A stretch of 64,000 bases of DNA from Piscicola geometra (taxonomy: Eukaryota > Annelida > Clitellata > Hirudinida > Piscicolidae): contig OX030956.1 of the NCBI GenBank assembly GCA_943735955.1, positions 8,753,525 through 8,817,524 on the forward strand. The letters run 5' to 3'. Within the stretch, counting starts at the first letter, position 1. The number at the start of each line of letters is the position of its first letter. The notes below the pieces were generated by a model. It was not told where the DNA came from. It searched no databases and was given only the letters and a program-made list of their open reading frames with translations. Position numbers and translations under genes: made by a program. Shown here one piece after another: positions 36,897 through 52,244 of the stretch.

Positions 36897-38199
36897 ATGA
36901 ACTTCTTAAAAGACTCCAGCAAGCAGGCAGAGTCCATCGTCAATGGTAGATGTTCCCTTCCCATTTCATTCCTATCTATTTTAATTTTAAAATAAAATTT
37001 TATAAGAGAAATAACATTTGTGAAAATATTCATTAAACATGAAATGTAAATTGAAATGTAATCTGTTTTCAGACGCTAGCAAAGCTGCAGTCAACGCTGC
37101 TGACAGTACCTGACTTTATTCCTATCAAAACTAGTCATATCCTTCGCCATCTAAGCAATCTTTTAGTTTTTCATTTATAGTGATTATTGAAAATAATTAT
37201 TCATATATTGAAGATTGAAAGGTCGAAAATCTTAAAACCAATTCAGTTCATAGATCCACTTTAACCTCCAACAAGGCGCCAAAGAAACTGCCTCCGGTGC
37301 CCTCACTGGGGTTGGAAATGCAGCTGAGAAGACATACAAGAGTGAGTGTTGTTGAAGTGTTGTTGAAGTGTGTGGATTTGATGTTGAGGTGTTGTGGAGT
37401 TGTGCAATTTATGCTGGAGTGTTGAGGTGTTGTGGAATTGATACTAAAGTGTGTCGAGTTTATGCTGAATTGTTGAGGTATTGTGGAATCGATGTGGAAG
37501 TGTTGTGGAATTTTCTTAAAAGGGCCTTAAAGTGATATATTTGAATCCAGCTTTGTTGGTAATTTCTATCTTTTTTATTTATATTTTCATCAACACAATT
37601 TAAAATGTCAAATCAAGATTAAACATCTTAAAGTTTTTCTGTGAATAGCTCTTAACGACGCTTTGTGAATACGTTTCTTCTTTGTTTGCAGACACAGTGG
37701 ATGCTGCCAACAAGAAGCTGAAGGAGGGTTCAGAGGCTGCTTCCAGTGCCATCGGAGGTGATGCACCCTTCATATCAGCCATTCGTCGATTAATAATCAA
37801 TGGTGCTTGCAGTGATGTACGGCGTAGAGTAGATATGACAGCATGATCCAAACAGTGTGATCTGTTGTAGGTTCAAGTTGTAGACGCGTTACAGCAGCTT
37901 CACATCCATGTACAAAGACATTTCCGTGTTATGTTGTATCGTCGAAAACACGATCATTAAAGTGTAATGGATGTATGTAGCAGTGTTACATTGTAGCATG
38001 GCGAAAGTACGATCTGCATGATAACGTCTTGTCTGCCAACAGGAGCAAAAAGTGAAATCGAATCGAGCATCAAGTCAACCAACATCTCCTTTGGAGGTGC
38101 CTTAACGTTGGATAATTTATGAAATAGAGAAGAATATTTAAAATTTATTCATTTCTATTTTATTTATTTTACTTTCCAGATAAGAAGTTCAAGTTGTAG
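36897..38199 (+). CDS. Small LEA/apolipoprotein-like protein from six short exons (gene 1)
   Basis: Coding exons: 36897-36945, 37073-37105, 37276-37341, 37692-37757, 38043-38096, 38180-38199. A 5' UTR exon ends at 36,788 and exon 2 begins at 36,878. Every coding intron is phase 1, so the four internal exons (33, 66, 66 and 54 nt) are symmetric. The 95-aa product starts MNFLKDSSKQAESIVN. It is Ala/Lys/Ser/Glu-rich, lacks Cys and Trp, and is made of amphipathic helical modules ending near Gly (KETASGALTGVGNAAEKTYK; DAANKKLKEGSEAASSAIG). This resembles group 3 LEA or exchangeable apolipoprotein-like proteins; homology is not proven. No signal peptide. It shares the DA-x-KKL-x-x-G motif with the next gene. 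AATAAA lies at 38,259. Confidence 0.7.
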
Positions 38200-38258
38200 A
38201 CTAGTTCTGCTTCAATATAACGAGTGGGCTTTTTGACATTTACATGACAACATTGAAA

Positions 38259-38264
38259 AATAAA
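38259..38264 (+). terminator. Polyadenylation signal of gene 1
   Basis: AATAAA 60 bp downstream of the TAG at 38,197-38,199. Confidence 0.5.
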
Positions 38265-39200
38265 CCTTTGAAGCCACAGTGACGACGCGTGGCATCGTCA
38301 AGGCTTTGTGCAATTACAATGTAATTTACATCAGTTAGACAATTATTTTATAATTTTTATTCATAGCGATGGCTTTATAATGAATCGATACGTGTGAACT
38401 AGAAAGGTACCAATTTGTTGAATAAACAGATGGTGGTTGAGCTTGTCTAATACGGTTATAAACATTTGTGTTATTTCTATAATTCAACGGAGCGTACCCT
38501 AAAAGTATTATATACTTCGAGTAAGTAAAATAAATATTAATAATACTTTATTTAAATTTTCAAGAGGGGTTTTGGACAAAAGAAGACAAGGTTTAGAACC
38601 TTGGTGTGATGAATATTCGATGTCTTGAAACTAGTGACTTAAAATCAATGAAAGCCTAACAGCATAAATAAAAACAGCTTAAAATTCTATCAAAAATTAG
38701 TAATCAATAGTTCCTGGTTGCAGGAGATATTGAAGTGTGACTCGTAAACATAAACATAAATATAGACATAGATAATGTAGCAGAGAGGATAAATGAAATA
38801 TTAATAAATATATGGACTATCAATCTGTCCATCTGACTACGCCACAGGTTGTACTAGTTTACGTGGTACTAGTAGCAGGTTTTTTCACCTGACCTAACAT
38901 TTTAAAGTCTCAGTTGAAATAAAAAAAGTCTAAAGAAATACAAGTGATTAGTCCTTTATCTGGCCTATTTCATAAATCACTATTCATATTTTATTATTAA
39001 TCATATTTTTATTATATTGTATTCATCTTCATCTTGAAAAACTGTATTTTAAATATTTTCAATCATCCATCCGTTTTTGCTAAAAGAAAATTTTAGTTCA
39101 GCTAAAATTACCCAAAGGTCACACATCCTTTTAAGATAGTGACAGAATTTAACGCTTTAATCTTGTTTATTGAATTAAAGTTATTTCAAATATTTTAATT

Positions 39201-42724
<3,524 letters not shown>

Positions 42725-43225
42725 AGCTGGAACTTTGCCAACTTTCAATATCTCAGCCTTCTTTTTTTAAAGGTTATACCCTATTATCTGAATGATGGGT
42801 TCAAGCTTAAAGCATTAGATATTAAATTGGAATTCACTTTTAAGGCTATGGTTATAATCAGAATTATTAACGCCTCCCTTAGTCAATTTACGTATTGTCT
42901 CAATTCTTTGCAGGTGTTTCTCAGAAATTTGTAGGTCAAACGCTTCACAGCTTGGTTTATTTTAAGAAACTTCAGTTTTTTTGAACATTAGTTCTTTTAA
43001 TGTCTTTTTAAATTTTAGCATAATTTGCCGTCGTTATGAGTTTACATCTAAAGATTTCGAAGTTTTTGTACCTCACCAATAATTTGAAAGAGATGCAGTA
43101 ATACATTGTAGGATACGCCATGCGGTTCCACATTGTTTTATATTTACTCAAACACGACCATTTTCTTTCAATCCCTCTACCAAACATCAAGAAACCCTTC
43201 ATGCCATCAAACATTTAACAAAAGT

Positions 43226-43231
43226 AATAAA
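43226..43231 (+). terminator. Possible polyadenylation signal of gene 2
   Basis: AATAAA about 500 bp downstream of the stop at 42,724; no nearer canonical signal was noticed. Confidence 0.3.
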
Positions 43232-43784
43232 ACTCATTGTATAAAAGTTGAAAAAAAAGACGGCCAACGTTGAACACATCACTCGATTTTATTTTTAAAA
43301 AGTTCAAAGCGTATATAAGACACATTAGAAAATTTTTTTAAGTAATTTCAATTTTTGGAAAATAATGGGGAAGAATTTTTAGTTGAAAAATATGAAAAAT
43401 GCTTGAACTCAAACTCGATTACATTCTTTTAATTGTATCAAATAAAAATATGTTTAAATATTGCTTTTTTTTAAATATCTGTTTATTTGGTCTTTTTAGA
43501 TCAAATCAATTAATCAATCAAATTTATTACTAGAGTGCTTTTATCAAATTTTAAAAGCGCTTTCAAATGAAATTGTTAATAAAACAGTTATTAAATCACC
43601 TATAGGTCCGAAAGAATATAAATTGAACTAAAAAAAACAAATATGATTAATAATCAGTTTATCCACCCTTCAAATTCAACATCCCCTTCATCATCATCGC
43701 CGCAGAATACAGAATTCCAATCACCACAGCATCCTCCCTCACCCCCAGTACCACCATTCTTAATAAAGAATCATCACCAAACCC

Positions 43785-43915
43785 AGCTTGTTTTTTTATT
43801 CAAATTGCTATAGTAAACATTTTCGTGTTTCAATAACTTTATTCACAAAAATAAAAAAAAACTTATATGAGGTTGATGACAATCAATCAATCAAATGAAT
43901 ATATAGCTAGAGGAG
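43785..43915. repeat. Dispersed repeat, copy 1 (copy 2 at 47,540-47,665)
   Basis: About 120 bp with the core ttcaaattgctatagtaa, then caataacttta and gaatatatagctagag, is repeated with over 90% apparent identity at 47,540-47,665 in the same orientation. An (AATC)n run inside resembles LINE 3' tails on the minus strand. Confidence 0.75.
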
Positions 43916-44552
43916 AGGCATAAGTAGAAAAAAAGTTAAAAATTGGAAATTTGTTACGTCTACTTGGAATATGGTTCACTAGGTTATTTCATGAATATTT
44001 AATGTTGGAAGTTGGTACTTTTGATGAAAGCCTCTCCCCCCCACACCCAAAAAACTAAATCCAAGTTTAAGCCTTAAGTATCAGCGTTTTCAAGTAAAAA
44101 GAAAGCATTAGATAATTTAATTTACTCAAATGTTACTATAATAAGGTTAATTAATATAATACTTAATATAATATTATAAATATTAAACAATATTTGTGCC
44201 GCCCACACTATATTGAGCTTCAGCAGAGGCATAAATAATGTTTTGCAATTGGTTGAAACGGATATAAGGATATATCAGGATTTACAAGGTTTTATGGTGA
44301 AAATAGACATTTATAGAAAAAAGTCTAGTGTAGATGGACATGCACTCGACATGTGTCTTCAGCTGGTGGCTCCCGAGCTCAGCCAAACCCTGAAACCGAT
44401 TCAATGAGTTTCTTCTCTACCTTGAGCAAAAAATGGCATCCAGTGGACTGTTTTTCTACAAAGATAACAAGTTCGGGATTTTCTAAGACAGCAACAGTCT
44501 TTGTTTACCATTTCAGTGATCTCACAGAATTCTCAAGCCAGAACCCACAGAT

Positions 44553-45635
44553 TAGAGACCGACCAAATTCGGTTCGGTTTCGGTTTCGGCACCGAAATTG
44601 CCAATTTTCTTAGTTGCGGCCATTTTTCGGTTTCGCCGAATCTACATTTACAATTTCGGCAATTTTTCGGTTTCGGCCAAAAATAATTTTGTAATTTCGG
44701 CTCAATTTCGGTTTCGGCTGAAATGGATCTCCTATTTACCGAAAAACCGAAATTTTTATTTATTTATGCAGTTTATCTGATATATCTGTATCCTCAATCG
44801 AATTCGAACTATTAAGTTTGGGTTCGATTCTCTATTAGATATCTATTAGTTATCGTAGTGGGTGTCATCAGACTAATTATTCGAATAACATATACAAGCA
44901 TCTGGAACAACAATCATGTGTTTGAAATTTAAGTAAATTGGGATACGTTCAATGATGATATTTAACAAAACTTATTTTAAGCAGATTCAATTTATTAAAA
45001 CATTTGTTTAAAAATGTTATTGTCAAAACTAAGTATCTGTATATCCTCAATCGAACTCGAATTATTAAGTTTGGGTTCGATTCTCATCTCTATTAGATAT
45101 CTATTAGATATCGTGGTTAATTGATTTATGGGTGACATAAGACTAATTGTTCGAATAACATATATAAGCATGTGGAATTCTAGATATCCATTCTTTGAAA
45201 AACACTATATATAGGTCGAACGAACGAGAAGATTTGGCTTCGATTAATTAATTCAAAAATAAATTGTGAGAATGTCGTTGAATCCTATTTGGAAGGTTTT
45301 ACAAAATGTCAGTCTGATCAAAGCAAAGCCTGTCAACAACAAAAACACAATTTTGTTGAAAACTTTTATTTTTTTAGCTTAAAATATACGCTTGTTTGGA
45401 TTTACTTATTAAACTGGCATTGTTATCATTAAATACTATTTTTTCATTTTTAATAAAAGTTGGGAAAAATTTCGGCTTCGATTTCGGCCGCGAAAATATT
45501 ATTATAATTTCGGTTTCGGCCGAAAATTGATATTCAATTTCGGCTTAATTTCGGTTTCGGCCAAAAATGGGATTTTAATTTTGGCCTAATTTTGGTTTCG
45601 TACGAAATAAAAATATCTGTTTCGGTCGGTCTCTA
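44553..45635. mobile_element. Non-autonomous hAT element with 8-bp target duplication
   Basis: The element starts TAGAGACCGACC and ends GGTCGGTCTCTA, a perfect 12-bp inverted repeat. It is flanked on both sides by the identical 8-mer ccacagat (44545-44552 and 45636-45643). Subterminal regions are packed with tttcggtttcggc and its inverse. The 1,083-bp interior has no transposase frame. An internal direct repeat (tctgtat..cctcaatcgaa) occurs at about 44,785 and 45,041. TIR, TSD length and subterminal repeats all indicate hAT. Confidence 0.85.
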
Positions 45636-46334
45636 CCACAGATAAACAATCGCCTAGGCTGTCTAGTCAGAGAAGTTATGGAACTTTCCTATTTAAAGTT
45701 GTTCTTGTGATGTTTGACTGTTTGGATGTGCACTTGGTTTCTAAAACTTGGTTCAGCACTAAGAGTAAGTCTATTAGCTTATTTCTCTTATGCAGCCCCG
45801 TCTCAAGACGGTTTTAGATAGGCAGAAAAAGACTAGGACGTTGATAAAGAAGCCTTACCTATGAAGTACTCAATCAGTGAGCAGACTTCTGAAATAGATT
45901 ATTTTCCTGTTCACAACCTTGAAATAGAAAGAGAGTGTGGTAAGGTAGACCATAGACTGAAGAAACAGGTCACTTGAATGCAGTCAGTTGATCCATTATC
46001 CCCCAAAAGAGCCAGCCGCCAATAGATGGCCAGATTCCGTCTTTTTGAGGCTTCAAGGCAGCGCCTCAAGCAAACAAATAATTAAAATTTAACTAGAGGG
46101 AAAAAAAGCTAAGTATCGAAGAAAAGCAAAAATTTATAAAAAGTTGGCTCAAAGAAAGAAGCGAAAAAGACTTAAAGTTTTATGCCTGTTGAAATCAAAA
46201 GATGATACTTTCACTGAAAATGATGAAGTTTAAAATATGGTTTTTAATGAAAGTATTAACCAAAAAAGATTGAAAGAAAAAAAATCGCAAACAAATTTAC
46301 AATAGTTTGAAAAAATGTGTTTTTCTAGTAAATA

Positions 46335-46500
46335 AAAGGATTTTGTGTGTTTTTTTCAATCGCGGGGGGGGGGTTTATCTTGGCATAAAAATTAATTTAG
46401 GTGTTAACCATTTTTAAAATTAGTTTTAATCATGTCCTAAATGGAAGCTTGGAAACTTTAAAATCGATGAATATGCCCCCCCCCCTACATGCATACTATT
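46335..46500. repeat. Dispersed repeat, copy A (copy B at 60,870-61,020)
   Basis: tcaatcgcggggggg, then taatcatgtcctaa, then aaatcgatga and a C-rich run recur at 60,880-61,015 in the same orientation and order. Confidence 0.7.
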
Positions 46501-47539
46501 TAAAAGATTTTGTGGGGTGAGAGACTGTTTTGGAGAATTAATTAGAATTAAACTCATTTTCATAATTTTTGAGCAAAGGTTCATCGATATATAATACAGG
46601 AAATTACTTATTTAACAATAAGTTTAAAATGTATAACCTTAACTCTATAACCTTAACTCCTAAAAACAAATCGAACAAAATAACGTTGACGCATGGGTCG
46701 AATCGACCAATCGCATATTTCAACAATGTTTTCACTGAAAAAAAAATTTTTGGAGTTATAGTGATTTTAAAAATATTTTCATATATTTGTAAAAATAATT
46801 ATCTCAATTTACTTATTTTACAAATAGATGTCATTATCCTAATAGAGGTATATAATGGTAGAGATGAACCATTACAGGTATTGTGGTCAGACTGTTGTCT
46901 GTGTATTAGCCTATTTTATCACGAAATATATGTGAATTAATATCTAAATGTCTAAGATTTGATTTAATTAACATCAGAAGTTTTTTAAACCAAAAAACAA
47001 AGTTTACTCTAATGGGCGCTGATCATGACATGTGACATAAAAACTATCAAATTCCATATGAGTATGTAAAGGTGGATGAAAAGTTTGGACTATTTTCAGA
47101 TCGTTTTAGTTTAAACAGCACATGCAAGCTGAACCTGGAAAATATGACTTGAAATTTGGTGCCTTTGTGATGCCAAAACGGGGTATTGTTTGAAAATTAA
47201 TTCATTTTTTGGTAATGATTACGTAGGTAAGTGAATTCGAAAATTTGGGAATGGCTGCTGTAATCAACCTAACAGAACATCTGGATGCTTAACTGACAGT
47301 TGTTACGAATAATTTTTTACTTTACTAGAATTTCTCCGTGAAATGCAAAATCCCTGTATTGGATTAGTGAGAACTGTATGAATAAATCTTCGAGTATTAC
47401 CAAAAGTTTTGCAGAGAAAAAAACAAAACTATTTAGTGTTACTAGAATTTAGATTATGTGTATGGCATATATTAGTAGAAAACAAACATTGCGTTAGCCT
47501 AAATGTTTTTTTTCCAAAATATGATAGACGTTTCAGCAC

Positions 47540-47665
47540 TCAATTTTTTATTCAAATTGCTATAGTAACCATTTTCGTGTTTCAATAACTTTATACACAA
47601 AAATAAAAAAAACCTATATGAGGTTGATGACACTCAATCAATCAAATGAATATATAGCTAGAGAA
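47540..47665. repeat. Dispersed repeat, copy 2
   Basis: Same-orientation copy of 43,785-43,915. It begins at tttttattcaaattgctata and diverges after tatatagctagag. Confidence 0.75.
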
Positions 47666-48741
47666 TGTCTGCCAGGATGGTTTTCAGTACGGAAACGTCC
47701 TTCGCTTGGCTGTTGTTTTTTTGTCTGATTAAAAACATTTAATGTTTCAGTAATTAGCTATTTGAAAAGTCAATAAAAAGGTTAGTCATTTTAAAATTAG
47801 AGTTGTGAAGAATATTCGAATTTATTTTTATTTGGTGTTGAATAATTAACGCCGATAGACTATCGACGATAGTTGAGAGGTTAAGACTCCGAACGTAAAT
47901 TCAATTTAATAATTAACTAATAATTAAGCACCACAAAAGCTCCAGTATCATAATCATATTTATTTTTGAAAACTCTGAAAAACGAGTCAAGATGACATGC
48001 AAGTCATTTTGCCACGAACTGCTTAGTTACAAGTTTTCGTTTTTATTGGCATAAATGAAGTCAACTAATTGGCTAATTTCAATTGACAACTATTAATGTT
48101 AATAGGTAGTATTATAAATAAACTACTAATAAATATTTTTTCAAACGAAATATTTTACCTATTTTAGGGCTTATTTAAACGCGCATAAAAGTTATACGTG
48201 ACCGCGGAAAACAATCAAAGCTTCAAAACTAAAACTAAAATAGTGATTTCAGCGTTTGCATACTATTATTAAAGAAAGAAAGGTGGGAGAGCCAGTAGTG
48301 TTCGTTTCATGCTCTTAACTAGTGAAAAACTGAAAATATAAGACATTCGTCATCATGCCCCGGTCTCCCTTACGTATTTCATTCGTATTCTTTCTAATAT
48401 TTAGTTGGAATGTTCTTTGCCTTGATGCCTTAACAGTACTTCTTTCTATTCATTAGAAATCAATTTTTACTCCTTTTAAAAATAATAATCGCTATTCCAC
48501 TTTCGGTTTGCTAAAAAAAGCCAGTGTATTTAATTGTTAACTCTGTAAACTTTGTCTCATTCCAAGAATTTGATAAATGATTAGATTCCTTATTTCAAAT
48601 ATTTGTTTATGCAGTGCCTGCTCCTATTGCTTGTATGAACGACCTGATTTCATCAGTTACTTATGTTTCCACTTTCAATTTTGTCAAACAAATTCAGTTA
48701 ACGTATTTTGTCTTTTCATTTTTAAGAAGTAAGAAACCATA

Positions 48742-48850
48742 TGTTGAATGGATAGCCGAGTGGGTAACGACTTTCGACTAAACCAACGGTTAATGGTTCT
48801 AGAATTCACATCAAGGGGGTTAACGCGAACCATTTCGAGCCCTAGGAACG
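48742..48850 (+). mobile_element. tRNA-derived SINE, copy 1
   Basis: gatagccgagtgggtaacga matches the Pol III A box. About 40 bp on, ggttctagaattc matches a B box. Two more copies exist in the window on the opposite strand. Confidence 0.5.
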
Positions 48851-49245
48851 CATTAATGGTGAAGTTCTCTTCATGGATTAACACAAAAAGTTTTTTTATT
48901 GCTTAGGTCATGTGAGTCGAACAGGCACATCCGACCGCGATATCACGAATCGACTTTTAAAAAATGACGCAGCGTGTAATAGGACATAACTTGCATTTAT
49001 CACCCATGTGAGTCTCGAATAAAGCAATGAATAGACTGAATCATTTTTATTATTCTGTTTAATCTACTTATGCATTTTTTATGGCCACAAGTATTTGAAA
49101 TTATTGCTTTTATGAGCACGAAGTCAATCAACAGGATCGGCACGAAAATCAAGTGAGTAATGCATTCATTCTTTTATTGAAGTCATTTCCTACAAAAGAA
49201 AAAATAAAATATTGAAAAATAAACAATAAAATAATAAAGAATTTG

Positions 49246-49254
49246 TATATAAAG
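49246..49254 (+). promoter_or_regulatory. TATA box of the BPI/LBP-like gene
   Basis: tatataaag lies 62 bp upstream of the initiator ATG, implying a 5' UTR of about 35-40 nt. Confidence 0.65.
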
Positions 49255-49315
49255 GGTTCGGTGCTAGAACTTGCCGAAGTTATCAGCTCTCTTAGAAAGA
49301 ATAAATTCTGACAAG

Positions 49316-51211
49316 ATGTTCAAAGCGATCCTCTTAGCAGTCGTTCTTCTCTGCATCTCTGACGCAGGTTTCTTCTAGAAAATGTTCTAGTTTTCGTAGT
49401 TTTTCTACATTTTTGAATTTAAAATAGTTAAAGCATAAACTTTATACTAAAATCTAAATTTTAAATTTTGTTATATGCAGCCAACCCAGGAGTGAAGGTA
49501 GCTATATCGAATAGCGGCTTGAATTATGCCGCTAAGAAGGCCGTCGACATACTTGCCACAAAAGTGCCCAGCATCAGTTTCCCTAACGTTGAAGGAAAGC
49601 AAGTTTTGCGTTACGAAGTTACGAATATAAGGGTGAGTTTTCAAATTGGGTTAAACTGTTTGTTAGTGCATGTTTTGGCGCATTTCATGTAGTAATAACT
49701 ACTGCCTTTTTATAAAAGTTATTCAATCTTGTGTTCAAACCACAGATCACATCCTTCAACAAACCAACTGCTAATGTGGTTTTGAATGCGAATTCTGGCC
49801 TGAGCATCCAGCTGCGGGGAGGGGGAGTGAGCATGCAAGGCAGATGGGGAGTCAAACTCCTCTTCAAGTGGTCCCGAGGAGACATCTCAGCCTCCTCCAG
49901 CAACATCGACCTCGACCTCTCAGTCGCTCTCAAGGAAGTGAATGGCAAGCCTGTTGTGACGGCAGGCAGCTGCAGCGCTAGTCTCGGAGGCTTCAGCGTC
50001 AAAACCACCGGAGGCATTCTCGGCTGGCTCATCAATATCATTATCTCGTTGGTTTTTAGCTTACAAACATCTTTGAATTTCCGTTATATGAATCAAAATT
50101 TAATCAATCTTCTTCTTTTCAGACTCTTCAAAGGCAAGATCAGAGACAGAGCTCAAGACGAAATCTGCAAAGCTCTTATAAATGTGGTGAACAACAATGC
50201 TAACGATGAACTCGCAACTCTCAACCTCATCGCAAAGGTAACTTTCGAATCTTATGAAACATTAAATCTCAGTCCATATAATGCCCTTCCATTTGTCATG
50301 TACCTTTGAACGATACATTTCCAGATGAATGATGATCTCAGTCTGGACTACAGGCTGACTGAAAACCCTTCTTTCACGAGCAATTATATGTCTTCAGGAC
50401 ACAAAGGACAGTTCTTGAATGATCCACAAAACAGTTTTCAGGTAAAAATCAATTTAAAAAAATAATATTCAATTTATTTGTTAACTACATGAAACTCATT
50501 TCAAATCTTTTTAATTTTCTTTTTACAGCCATCAGCAATTGGATTCACGACCGGAAGAATGCTTAGTACGACAATCTCCGACGAAACGATCAACAGTCTA
50601 GGCAGAGTTGTCCACTCGAGGGGACTTCTCGACTTTTCTTTCAACATCACTGATCAGGTAAACGATATGTTTAAAATGTTAGAACTTGTTTTTAAAATTT
50701 GAAACTTTGTCACTGTGTTTCTCATTTGCACTAATAACATTTTCAAAAACAATTTCAGCTGGTCAAGAAGTTGATCAAAGGAGCGAATGTGGGCGATTTC
50801 TTTCTAAATCTGCGCGTGTACTCAAAGTCAGCTCCAACAGTCACCCTGACCCAAAACAAAATAGTCGTTCGTGCGTCAGTGTTCCTAGAATTCAAAAAGC
50901 CAACACTGGTTCTGAAGCTGGCAGTCGATGTCACTGCCGATGGCTCGGTGAGCATGAAAGGCGACAACGTCAAGGCACAACTGAGCAACTTGCAGTTCGA
51001 TGTGAGCGTCGTGCAAAACAGTTTGGGCTTCGTCTTGAGCGATGCCGAAGTGAACGAATTGGTGAATGGAGTGGTGCCTGCAGTGCTCCCTCTCATCAAC
51101 AACAAACTCGATCAGGGCATTCCTCTGCCCAAGGTCAAGAACGTCAACTTCTCCAACTTCTTGCTTGCGGTCGAAAACAGGGAAATTAGGGTCGCTTGTG
51201 ACGTCTCATAA
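49316..51211 (+). CDS. BPI/LBP/CETP-family secreted lipid-binding protein, seven exons
   Basis: Exons: 49316-49367, 49481-49632, 49746-50047, 50123-50237, 50325-50441, 50529-50657, 50759-51211; about 439 aa. Exon 1 is a signal peptide (MFKAILLAVVLLCISDA). The mature start ANPGVKVAISNSGLNYAAKK matches the NPG...I...GL.YA hallmark of bactericidal/permeability-increasing and LPS-binding proteins. In the N-terminal barrel, GRWGVKLLFKWSRGDISAS, VTAGSC and DEIC follow the family order; these two cysteines fit the conserved disulfide. GILGWLI matches the DLGWLLNL segment. The C-terminal barrel ends IPLPKVKNVNFSNFLLAVEN. Vertebrate BPI and LBP are about 480 aa, so this is full length. Likely role: extracellular binding of bacterial lipopolysaccharide or other lipids in innate immunity, by homology. 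Confidence 0.92.
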
Positions 51212-51569
51212 CTTTCTTTCCAGCCTTGATGAACTTGATTTTTGGCCCATTTACAATTACATATATTTTCATATACAAAAATGCTTCATTTTAATAGTTT
51301 CTTTTGAAAACTAATTCAGACTTTATTTGTTGAGAGCTTCAATTGTTTTAAGAGACTTTTCATATTATATAAATCATATATGATATATACTATTGATTCA
51401 TTTTCTAATTTCGCTTCGATTCACAATTGTAGACAGCATTTATGAATTTTATAAATAGAAAATTTGAAAGTTGAAATTTGCTTTCGAAATAAAATAGAAA
51501 AATAAAAACAACAAAAGTTTCAAATTATTTTAATATTTAGTCATATAATAATTTAATAAATTAATACCA

Positions 51570-51706
51570 TAAATGCATTGAAGGCCACTTAGGCTGCAAT
51601 GCAGCATGGCTGCATATGGATTACTATGGCATTGGCTGAACCTAAAACCTATCCTCATTGGTCAAGCCGAGAGTCGTAACCAGCTCGGCTACCCGTTCAG
51701 CAAGTT
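51570..51706 (-). mobile_element. tRNA-derived SINE, copy 2
   Basis: Read on the minus strand, gggtagccgagctggttacg (A box) is followed by a degenerate B box, aggttcagcc. Gene-proximal sequence ggctgcatatgg is shared with copy 3. Confidence 0.6.
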
Positions 51707-52005
51707 GCAATTAACACTATTGAACATTTTAAATATTTTTCACCCTGTTGCAAATCTATGAGAAATGAGAAGTTTTTTGATGAAATGCAGTTTTTCCCAT
51801 TTGTTTTTCGACAGTAAGTTAGGAAAGTGTTAGTGTTTACTTGCTAACAATGTAACCAAAACTGCAAAAAAAACAGTTCAATTTGGATAGGTTTAAATGA
51901 ATAAAAAAAAATTGAATGCGTTATTTTTTTTCAAATGCGTTGAAAATTTAACGGTCGTTAATTGATTAACGCGTTAATCGAAAGTTAACGTAGATTAAAG
52001 CACAG

Positions 52006-52189
<184 letters not shown>

Positions 52190-52244
52190 CCTGCGTAGTT
52201 TTTAACTCTTTAAACTTTAACTCATTTAACTTTTAGTCTAAACT

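Larger units (their letters stand above)
45644..48740. other. Gene-free repeat-rich stretch
   Basis: It contains a dispersed repeat at 46,335-46,500 and one at 47,540-47,665. A 123-codon frame at 46,569-46,940 has no support as a gene. Nothing else was recognised. Confidence 0.5.

Noticed and set aside
46569..46940. 123-codon plus-strand frame
   Set aside because: AT-rich Asn/Ile/Leu composition, no motif, no splice or promoter context.
48742..48850. A functional tRNA gene
   Set aside because: A- and B-box-like motifs are present, but the acceptor stem cannot be paired convincingly and the segment recurs as a dispersed repeat.
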